Of a DNA stretch of 60,000 nucleotides, positions 51,397 to 60,000 are shown piece after piece. Each line of letters begins with the position of its first letter. Position 1 is the stretch's first letter. The notes beneath the pieces were generated by a model, which searched no databases, was not told where the DNA came from, and saw only the letters and a list, made by a program, of their open reading frames with translations. A program made the translations under genes and the position numbers. The DNA is from Liolophura sinensis (Eukaryota > Mollusca > Polyplacophora > Chitonida > Chitonidae). The DNA is taken from positions 17,198,018 through 17,258,017 of the forward strand of contig NC_088301.1 in NCBI RefSeq assembly GCF_032854445.1, written 5' to 3'.

Positions 51397-52902
51397 ATCT
51401 GCTGGAAATATACGTAATGGTAAAGGCTAATTCTCTTAAGATACTAAATTTTAGGATCGCTGCTATCACCAGCATGCAGCCAGCACAATGGACCAAGGAA
51501 TCGGGATGTAGAACTGCATGTCGAAGGATATCACCAAAATCCACATAGTTCATTAGGATATGTTTCATGTGGCATTAGGCATTTTCATTCATCTTAATTT
51601 CATCTTGATACTACACCCACTTTGACCTGAATTTTCAGGCTGCATGTATATTCTCTCTTCAACATTTTTTTCTCTCTCCTTGCTGTTCTTATATATTTGA
51701 GTTTTGTGAATTTACAAAACGGCGAACAGATATTGGCAAAATACCAGGGCCCGTATTCATAAAGATATTTAAACATGTCTTGGTGTTAAAAAATTCTTAA
51801 ACCCACTGAAGAACCCTTAAATTGATAGAAAAACTTCAGTGCCATTTAGGAAAATACGTAAGCGTTAAGAAATTCTTAAATTCTAAGTGTGACCATGACC
51901 ACTTTTGCCCATCTTTTTGTTAAATTCTTAAGTAGTTTTTAACCAACAAACACATAGGGGGCGTTCAACGAAATTGTTCGAACGAATATATTGAAAGAGA
52001 GCTCTTAGATAGGTATTGTCTGAATGCTGCACAGGAATTTGGTACATTGAATCACTAGTTAGGGACAACGTTGTAAGTTGTAAGTGCATCTAACAGAAAC
52101 TGTGCACTTAAAACAATGCAAAAAGTGTTGATTACTCTTCGTTTTTTGACAACTAGGAAATGCACCTAAGCAGTGGTGATGACATTGGAGTCTCACAGCC
52201 GACTGTATCTAGGGCTGTCACAGCTACCGTCCGAAGTCTGTTTTCATTTCATTCGTTTTCCACTGACAGCTCGCGATTTTTCCGAGAAAAACAGGAAGTG
52301 TTCTACGCTGTTGCCCAATTTCCAGGCATTCTTGGGTCTATTGATGGGACACACGTACAAATCACTGCTCTTCGCACATATGAAAACGAAATTGTTAATC
52401 TGCACCATTACCACAGTATTAACGTTTAACTTGTTGTCGATGCGAAGTACAACGTTCTGGACATTGTCTGAAAATGGTCGGGGTCTACACATGACGCTCG
52501 AATTCTGCCACACTCATCCACACTCATCTGATTTGAGATAGCCGGTACCCATCTAAACGCTGGCTTCTTACCCCCTTCCTCAGGCTACAACCCGGTCCTC
52601 AAATAAATTATAAGAGGTATATCATTAAAATATTTCCTAGTTGACCTTTGTACCGCGAAGATAGAGTTGTTTCCACTCATATTCATTAGCGGCGAATTTG
52701 CTTTTCTATACGTGGTAAATGATCGAAATCTTTTTGTGGAAAAAAATATCCTCATTTAAAAACACTTGAGTTTCTATAAAGAGGAATAATTACTGAAATG
52801 TAAATATTATAAGAGTTCATCGTAAAGTCCAAACATTTGAGCTAATTCATCCAATTTTCCCCTGCAGTATTTGAGCTATACCTATATTCTTAAAAAATGC
52901 TC
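51397..52902 (+). repeat. Direct repeat unit 1 (left flank plus left half of Harbinger element)
   Basis: The unit aligns with 54572-56032 in the same orientation at roughly 80-90% by eye. Similarity includes about 350 bases outside the transposon terminus at 51747, so duplication happened after the insertion and copied flank and element together. Confidence 0.8.
52160..52610 (+). pseudogene. Harbinger transposase fragment, unit 1
   Basis: The exon-like frame after TAG reads DIGVSQPTVSRAVTATVRSL (helix-turn-helix), FPGILGSIDGTHVQI (with the first catalytic Asp) and YHSINV. It then stops at a TAA where unit 2 has CAA. After a further frameshift, LLTPFLRLQPG follows. A stretch present in unit 2 (ESGLRQVSE) is missing here. 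It matches the HARBI1-type layout, in which GxIDGTHVxI and YHSINVQ are hallmarks. Confidence 0.75.
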
Positions 52903-54571
52903 ATGGGGAGGCACAAGAGCAATCACTATTGCCGTTTTAATGGTGAGATCTTTGAGTAAAATAAATTTAACTGGCGATAAACTTTTAATGAACCATAACA
53001 CGTTGATGACATCCCATATTTCTGAATATATTGGGTTAGGAGGCCGCCCATTGAAAATGGTCCTCATAGATTTTATTTCTAAAGGGTGTTCCAGATGTGT
53101 GTCGTTTACAAACCTACATCACATCTCCTGGCACTGGGTCTGTTTGTTGCCTATTGCAAATATCCCACCCATCTGGACACATTGTTTATGAGTTCCTGGC
53201 TTCCAGGAAAATGTAGGATGAAATCGGCAGCGTGTGTTGAAATGTTTTGGTTTTTAACAGATCTCCTGACAATCTGGATGCTAAGAATTTCAGTTTCCCC
53301 TGAAGAGGATGCAGGCTGAGCTGTGGCAAAAAGTCACTAGATCCGGCCTTTGTGGAAGAAACAATGGCACTGCTCACAGTATGAGCAGCAGGGTAGAAAA
53401 CCAGGTTTTTATAAGCCAGGCATGGGGTATTAGGAGGCCGTTCTCCCTGTCTTCCCTAATCTTTTGTAGACACACTGGGATGAGGCTGAAAGGTGAAAAT
53501 GGGTATAAATAAATGTTAGACCAAGACACTGTAAAAGCATTTACATGAACAGCATGCGAATGTCTTTGCCAAGAGACATACTTGTCCAACTTTAGCATTT
53601 AGACGAGATACACACAAATCGATCTATGCCTACCCAAACCTCATCACAATTTTCTAATAGACACCTGTGTGTAACGCCCACTCTGTGCGATCATAGAAAA
53701 TTCTATTCTTAAAGTCTGTCGTTTGATGAGTCTTTTCAGGTATGTTTTTAGATGTGTTGATAGACCGATATCCAAAATGTGTCTTGAGATACACCAGTTC
53801 CACATTTGTACACCAGATCATTAACCAGGATTGACCTTGTCCCTCCCACATGATTGACATGACCTCACCGCATTAGTATAACCCCACGAGTAACTGGATA
53901 TGAATATCTTTGTCACACTTAGCAGAAGTATGCAGCGCCAAATAGCTTCACAGTAACTCCAAATAACTTATATTTTAATAAGTTTTCTAAACAAGCACCT
54001 CAAAGTAGAGTGGAAGCTTCTCAACTTATTGTTTTTGAGGCTGATTTGCGAAATAAGTGAAGTTTCTGACAATGCACTTCCTCAGCCCACTAGTAGAGCT
54101 CCGTTTTTATTTATCCATTAATTTTTTATTAAAGCATCATAATCACCCCACTGTCTTCGAGGGCATTTGTATTGTTCATTTTTAAGCTTCTGTTCTGTGG
54201 CGTATTCGACCCCAGAACAAAAAGAAACCATGGTACCGATTAGAGATGCTAACTGTGGAATTTTGGTTCTTTCATGAGTGAGTAATGAAGAGGATCTATC
54301 TACCAAAATGTCTGCCTCTCTCTTTATCATTGTAACTTCCATTTTTACCGTATCATTATTAAAACCTAGATGGCTTATTTGTTAGCTTGGTTCTAAGCAA
54401 TGTTTTTCAATATTGATAGTAAATTCTAGAGGATGAAACAACAAGTTGTTTTCAAATTTTCCCATAATGTCACAAAACAGCTACCCAAAATATGCTGTTA
54501 TGAATATTTATGGTTATTGGATTGTATGGTCCTGTATGGACGAGTCCATTTTTAAATCGCCTATATTTTTA
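52903..54571. other. Sequence between the two Harbinger half-units
   Basis: About 1.7 kb without a recognised domain on either strand. ORFs of up to 106 codons (52871-53191 +) are unremarkable. It should be either element interior or DNA brought in with the duplication. Confidence 0.4.
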
Positions 54572-56032
54572 ATATTCTGGAAATACACATTATGGTACAG
54601 GCTAATGCTCTTCAAATACTAAATGGCAGGATCGCTGGTAACACCAGCATACAGCCAAACTCAATGGACTAAAGAATCGGGGTGTAGAACTGAGTGTCGA
54701 AGAATATCAGCAAAATCCACATAGTCCAATAAAATATATCTGATGTGGCATCCGGCATTTGGTTCACCTTGATTTCTTTTTCATACTACACCCACTTTGA
54801 CTTAAATTCCTCAGGCTGCATGTATATTCTCTCTTCAGCAATTTTCTTCTCTCTCCTTGCTGTTCTTATATATTCAATTTTGTGAATTTACCTCAAGGCG
54901 AACAGAAATTGGCAAAATATCAGGGCCCGTATTCATAAAAGCAATTAAGCATTTTTTGATGCTAAAAATTGTTTTAAACCCACTAAAAATTCTTAAATTG
55001 ATAAACGTACTTAAGTGCCATCCATAAAAGACGTAAGTGTTAGGAATTCTTAAAATCTAAGTGCGCCCATGGCCACCTTTATCTTTTTCTTAAATTCTTA
55101 AGTACTTTTTAACCAACAACACGGGGAACGTTCAACGAAATCGACGCCACTTTAAGGAAAGAAGAGATTTTTTGGTTTTCGTTTGGATGCTGCACAGGAA
55201 TTTGGTATATGGAACTACTAGTTAGGGATAACGTTGTAAGTGGATCGAACAGAAACTGTGCAATTAATCCAATGCAGTAAGTGTAAATTACTTTTCGTTT
55301 TTCGGGAACTAGGAAAATACAGCTGTGCAATGGTGATGACATGAGAGTCTCACAGCCGACTTTATCTAGGGCTATCACAGCTACCGTAAGAAGCCTGTTT
55401 TCACTCTCGTCAGTGGGGCACTCGTACAAACCACTGCTCCTAACACATATGAAAAAGAATTTGTTAATCTGCACCATTACCACTGTATTAACGTTCAATT
55501 TGTTGTCGATACGAAGTACAACATTCTGGACATTGTCGCAAAATGGTCAGGGTCTACTCATGCGATTCGAATTCTGACTGAAAGTGGACTGAGACAGGTT
55601 TCTGAAAACTACCACACACCCATTCACACTCATCTGATCGGGGATAGCGGGTATCCATCTAAACGCTGGCTTCTTACCCCTTTCCTCAGGCCACAACCCG
55701 GCCCTCAAACAAATTACAAGAGGTGTATCATTATAATATCTCCTAGTTGACCTTTGTACCGTGAACATAGAGTTGTTTCCCTTGATATCCATTAGCGGCA
55801 CATTTCTTTTCTATACCTGGTAATTGATAGGATTTCTTTTTTGGGGGGAAAAATATATCCTCATTTAAAAACATCTGAGTTTCTATAAAGAGTAATAATT
55901 ACTGAAATATAAACATTAAAATTAATTATTATTAATATAAACATTATACAACAAACAGTTCAAATATTTGAGCTAATTCATCCAATTTTCCCTTGCAGTA
56001 TTTTAGCTATACATTTATTCTTCAAAAATGCT
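54572..56032 (+). repeat. Direct repeat unit 2
   Basis: Second copy of the unit at 51397-52902, including about 350 bases of the same outer flank before the terminus at 54923. Confidence 0.8.
55330..55735 (+). pseudogene. Harbinger transposase fragment, unit 2
   Basis: It reads VSQPTLSRAITATVRSLFS, then a deletion of roughly 90 bases that removes the GSIDG catalytic Asp region. Then INVQFVVDTKYNILDIVAKW, SGSTHAIRILTESGLRQVSE and LIGDSGYPSKRWLLTPFL follow, including the conserved GDSGY and WLLTPF. It is defective for a different reason from unit 1. Confidence 0.75.
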
Positions 56033-56228
56033 GATAATATCTGTTATTGCAATTATTCAAATACATATTTGTTTAAATATAGAGGGCCAATATTTCAGGG
56101 ACTGTGTTGATTCCTATCAGCATTGATTAGTACCTCACCAAGCAATTTTCACATTAAAAATAAATTTGTTCCATAAGCCCACTGTAAATTAATATTCCCT
56201 TTATTGCTTGTTAATTTAATACAATACA

Positions 56229-56399
56229 GAAGAGATAGCCGAACTGAACAAGCTTGAAGTGAAAGAACTCACCAGACATACATGGCTCAATACAATTACA
56301 TTTGACGGGCAAGATGAAAAAGAAAAATATTACATGGAAGCAGTGAGAGACTTGCTGAATGCCTTTATCACAAACACTAACGATCTGGGGAAGAAATGC
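56229..56399 (+). CDS. Possible exon of unknown origin within the Harbinger element
   Basis: Between a possible acceptor (ATACAG) and a possible donor (GCA|GTAAAAG) the frame reads EEIAELNKLEVKELTRHTWL, NTITFDGQDEKEKYYMEAVR and DLLNAFITNTNDLGKKC. It is charged and probably helical, with codon use unlike random AT-rich DNA. I do not recognise a family. It could be part of the element or captured host sequence. Confidence 0.35.
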
Positions 56400-58137
56400 A
56401 GTAAAAGTGGCACAATATTTTCATTCAATTTATTCTTCTTGATTTCTTTCTTGCAATTTCATTTCATAATACTGAATTTGAAGTTCGGTTTTTTAACTTA
56501 ACGTGCTGAATAATCTCGGCCTTGCTTGGGTTTGGAAGTGGATTCTGTGCTTTATGCTGAACCACTGGTGCGACAGGTGAAGGTACCTTCACTAGAGCCT
56601 GTAGGTGGGTGATGTCCTCTGCCTGACTGGCACTAGGCAGAGCTTCCAAATATCTTATGGGTAAAGGTGCTGATGGAAAGCATGGCATGTCAGTTGTGCT
56701 GAAGTCTATACCACTATAACTGGCCCTTTTAAAAAACTTAAGTCGGAGGGCCTTTCAAACAACAGATACAACTCAAGCTGACTAAAATGCAGCATATTAG
56801 TTTAAGAAAACCAAAATTGGACTTAGTAACGTTTTAAACCTGCTTAACACAACAAGTGTCTGAAGCACTGTGATAAATTCTAAATTTACTCATGCATTTA
56901 TATTCATCATTGCACATTGCATTTTTAGAAAAATTACTTTCTGACATTCATTAAGTTGAATTAAGGTGGTATCTATGCTGTCACTAACTCCACCACGACA
57001 AGCATTGTACTCCCCTAGAATGAACATCACAATTCGTTTTCACTTAAGTGCTATAGCAGTTAATGGATATTTGATCTAAAATTATTTTAGACTTACAGTT
57101 GATGATGCATTCAATGATCTTGAAAAAAGGTTGTGTTATAAATAAATAATATGTTTCAAAGTAACGATTCTGTACTACCAGTCAACTTACAAATGAAATT
57201 AATACAAACAATCCTTTGAACTTTCAATTCAGTGAAAGTTGACATTGAATTGTTTAAAAATAAAAAAATAACACAAATAGACCAATATGGCAACAGATGA
57301 TCTCCTGGACAGATTGAAACATGAACACATGAGAAAATAAGAAGTGTGCATGTGTCGGGGCAGGTTAAATGGCCTGTGTGCTAGGTGAATTTCTATATGA
57401 TGCATAGAGCACTGTTTACATAATACACAGAAAGTGATTTGTTTTATGCCATACTTAACAACATCTTGTTTATTAGATTAATCATCACATATTCTAAAAT
57501 TCCATTTATATACATAATATATTCATTATGGCATGAATCAAAATATAGGTCTAATTGAACAAGCTTTTGTCTGTGGTAGTGCTCAGTATAACAATGCTAC
57601 ACGGGTCACTGATGATTTTACCTCTAGTCTCCACAGTTTGGAAGTCTACATTTATTAGAGAAGTGCCTACATTTGCATTTTAAATTAAAGAAATCATTTT
57701 CCATCGTACATAAATATTCTTCAGCTTAATAAATGAACTGGTTTTACTCACTTTACAAAAATCTAGTCAATAAAGGCCAAGTTCATCATCCTAATATTAA
57801 TGTATCGTTCACTTTGGTCATTTGCAATGTTATTTTTTCCAGTGGACTACACCCCATGCACCCTCAACTTTAAGTAATAACTACGGTTTTAATTGTTCTG
57901 TATGCTGTTTTTATTTTAGCACAATGTTTAAATTCTAGTCAGTGTTTAGCTGCATTTATGAGAGATACTGGGGCCCACAGCTTTCGAGTTCCGGAACAAA
58001 CAACTGAATTTGATTTGCCTTAAAAGGCAGTTTTGACAATTGATAATTTCAAAAATAACTACCGAAACTAAAGTTTAGCGGGACTTGGTCTAATGTTATA
58101 AATGTTAAACACCCTTACACTATTCCATTTAAATATT
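56400..58137. other. Harbinger element interior
   Basis: AT-rich sequence. The minus ORF 56464-56688 (Pro/Ala-rich, MPCFPSAPLPIRYLEALPSA at its start) could be a C-terminal exon of the Myb/SANT gene. The rest shows nothing recognisable. Confidence 0.35.
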
Positions 58138-58450
58138 TTAGATAAAATAACTTAAGTTCACATTCCCATTAAGTTTACATACCCTTGCGCTTTCTTGTGG
58201 GCCGAGATTTTCGATTTGGTTTGGGAGAAAATATTGTGCCACTTTTCTCCCACTTCTTCTTGTGACCGCTTGACGGCTGTGCAGGAGGCATTCAACATGT
58301 CCGTCACAAACTTCCATGTATTTTTTTTCTTTTCTGAGGTCAACCCTGCACCCAACTTGTCCCTCAATATGGCTTTGTGTCATGAGATTGGTGAGGCTCA
58401 AGCGCTTGTCGTTTGACCAGTTTGACTTTCTCTTCTATTTTTTCTTCCAT
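58138..58450 (-). pseudogene. Myb/SANT-like DNA-binding gene of Harbinger element, frameshifted
   Basis: Minus-strand peptides RKSNWSNDKRLSLTNLM and, in another frame, GAGLTSEKKKNTWKFVTDML, then EEVGEKWHNIFSQTKSK and HKKAQG form a trihelix Myb/SANT-like domain with its spaced tryptophans (NW, NTW, KWHN). Such proteins accompany Harbinger transposases, bind the element ends and help nuclear import. A frameshift between the first and second helices and a TAG just upstream mark it as broken. Confidence 0.68.
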
Positions 58451-58874
58451 ACCCGATTGTGTTTACATCGAAATGCCCTCTGCAGCTCACATGACATTAT
58501 GATGTACCAAAAATATCCTTTTTATTAGAGAGCTCTCTCGCTAAAACTTATCTTTTATGCATTTCTTTCGCTAAGAATCATGTTAAGAAATTTTATGAAT
58601 GCATTGTTAAAAATTTTCTTAGCTAAAAGTAACTTGCAGACTTAAGTATAAATTCTTGAATCTTAAGAATCTTTATGAATACGGGCCCAGGTATCCATGC
58701 TTTAAGATAAAGGTATATTAGGCGTCAACCGAAATGCATGTTCAGTGCATATAATTACTGTATTAAAGACTTACAGGATAAAACCAGGGCAGCGACCAGA
58801 ATTTGTGACATTCGTCTTACTCGGTTTCGTTAAACTTTTTGAAATTCCGGTTAATACTATTACGAGATGTCTGG

Positions 58875-58961
58875 AATTAGTAATAATTATTTATTATTAT
58901 TTATTTAATTATTTATTTTATTTTATTTATTTATTTATTTATTTTATTTTATTTATTTATT
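58875..58961. repeat. (TTTA)n-rich tract
   Basis: TTTATTTA-type repeats directly abut the second copy of the 1.04-kb direct repeat at 58962, possibly the tail of a retrotransposed element. Confidence 0.9.
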
Positions 58962-60000
58962 CAAAACGGCGCAATGGCTTGGAAGTTAGCACTCCAAGTC
59001 ACTGATAAGGTATGTCATCATTTTAACCTGCTGCCATTTTGTTTTGGTCCGTGTATATGGTGGATTCAGCTACTGTTTATTTTGTAAGTTGTTCTCCAGT
59101 GCTGTATTACAAGAAAGAATATGATTTAGACTATTTTGTTTTACAGTAGGTGCACAACAATGGGTTTAGGACAAACACCATCTAGTAACACATCCAGTCT
59201 TCACTGTTGTCTTCGCGCATTATCTACATTGTTTTTCATTACAGAATTTACTGACATGCAACTCTAAAACCCTTCTGCCGATTGATCCCATACTACAAAA
59301 TATAACATAGGCTTCATATATTTATTTTATATTACACCACAACTCGTAAATAATTTCAAATACGGCAGTATCAGAAACAGGGCTTAGAGTGAAGTTGATA
59401 GGGGATTAGGTATCTGGTGTCACTTTCCCCCAAGACATACCAGAGCATGCCGCTCGGTTTTGAATAATTCTGACGTCACCCATGTCAGTGATGTATTGTC
59501 GTCGAAAATGTGCTTGTCCAGTTTAACGTTATTACTTAGAAGAAAAAAAGATCTAACTTCATTTTCTTTGTAAGGATATGAATTTTTAACATATCGATGT
59601 GCAGAGCTCGTGTTGTAACGTACAACTGACTAAAAGCAATTTACAGAGTATGACTGATTTACAGCCAGCTGAATATAGGCGACTGGCTGAAAGAAACAGA
59701 CTACTGTGTATGCCATCAGTCCCGTGCAGGTGAATAAATTTATTCTCCTACCCCTCCTGAGTAGTCTTACTTGTCCACACTGTAAAAATATTTGAGAGTA
59801 AAACCTAAACTGCATTCACATTTAATGCCGATTGTGTAGTTACATAAAGTGTGGAGAATTAAAAGTACAGTGGCGTCTACAGTGTGGCATAAACCTCGTG
59901 GATACATAATTACCAGTATGATGTTTACAAAGTAACAGGTAAGGTGAGTGTATGCAATTCGATGGCAAAACCCATGCTCTATATGTACACCAGGTATTTG
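58962..60000. repeat. 1.04-kb direct repeat, copy B (runs off window)
   Basis: Same sequence and orientation as 44871-45908. In copy A the repeat lies in intron 1 of a receptor gene, so a further receptor copy to the right is conceivable; no receptor exon is visible here. Confidence 0.92.

Larger units (their letters stand above)
51747..58688. mobile_element. Harbinger-type (PIF/ISL2EU-like) DNA transposon with duplicated left half
   Basis: Terminal GGGCCCGTATTCATAAAG occurs at 51747 and 54923, and its reverse complement CTTTATGAATACGGGCCC at 58671-58688. Subterminal TTCTTAA motifs are repeated at both ends. It has the two-gene layout of Harbinger elements: a plus-strand DDE transposase fragment in each left half, and a minus-strand Myb/SANT-like gene near the right end. 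The inner pair of ends (54923-58688) defines a 3.77-kb element. Confidence 0.78.

Overview
The window is eukaryotic, AT-rich, intron-rich animal DNA, most likely from a marine mollusc or another lophotrochozoan. This rests on GT/AG-bounded small exons in long introns, many copies of a tRNA-headed SINE ending in a GTACGGCGTAAAACACCAAT-type tail, and Penelope, Tc1, Harbinger and Polinton/Maverick elements. There is no bacterial gene organisation, and nearly all long ORFs are shadows or transposon fragments. No database search was possible, so the taxon is an inference.

The host content is a plus-strand tandem family of receptor-like genes. Their architecture is signal peptide, short EGF-like module, fucolectin/tachylectin-4/pentraxin-1-type (FTP, F5/8C-like) lectin domain split over two exons, then 8-cysteine laminin/MEGF-type EGF modules. 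Copy 1 (2729-25030) is complete: ten exons join in frame to 510 codons, ending in four EGF modules, one membrane span and a short tail with no enzymatic domain. Copy 2 (30474 to about 39.7 kb) is decayed: two splice acceptors are mutated, the first EGF exon is frame-shifted and several cysteines are lost. Copy 3 (43941 to at least 50203) has five clean exons, then a broken EGF exon; its 3' end is not visible. The lectin domain of every copy has a cysteine codon assembled across the same intron (T|GT).

Layout: 0-1.5 kb, minisatellites split by a SINE. 2.7-25.0 kb, receptor copy 1. Inside its 8.7-kb intron 6 lies a decayed Polinton/Maverick-like element (about 12.12-19.79 kb) with inverted terminal repeats, a plus-strand protein-primed-type DNA polymerase B remnant and, converging on it from the minus strand, integrase, small virion-like ORFs and a capsid-like gene. 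Inside intron 7 (21.8-23.6 kb) are two 5'-truncated Penelope elements in inverted orientation. 25-30 kb, intergenic with SINEs and a deleted Tc1-like element. 30.5-39.7 kb, receptor pseudogene copy 2, with a possible membrane-anchor exon at 34.25 kb and a possible adhesion-GPCR fragment at 38.3 kb. 40.9-42.5 kb, a Tc1/mariner element with an open 326-codon transposase. 43.9-51.2 kb, receptor copy 3. 51.4-58.7 kb, a partly duplicated Harbinger-type element with a defective transposase in each half and a degenerate Myb/SANT gene on the other strand. A 1.04-kb direct repeat occurs at 44.9 kb and again at 59 kb, running off the window.

The receptors probably bind glycans through the FTP domain and display EGF modules at the cell surface, as in animal scavenger or immune-recognition receptors; that function is inferred from the domains only.
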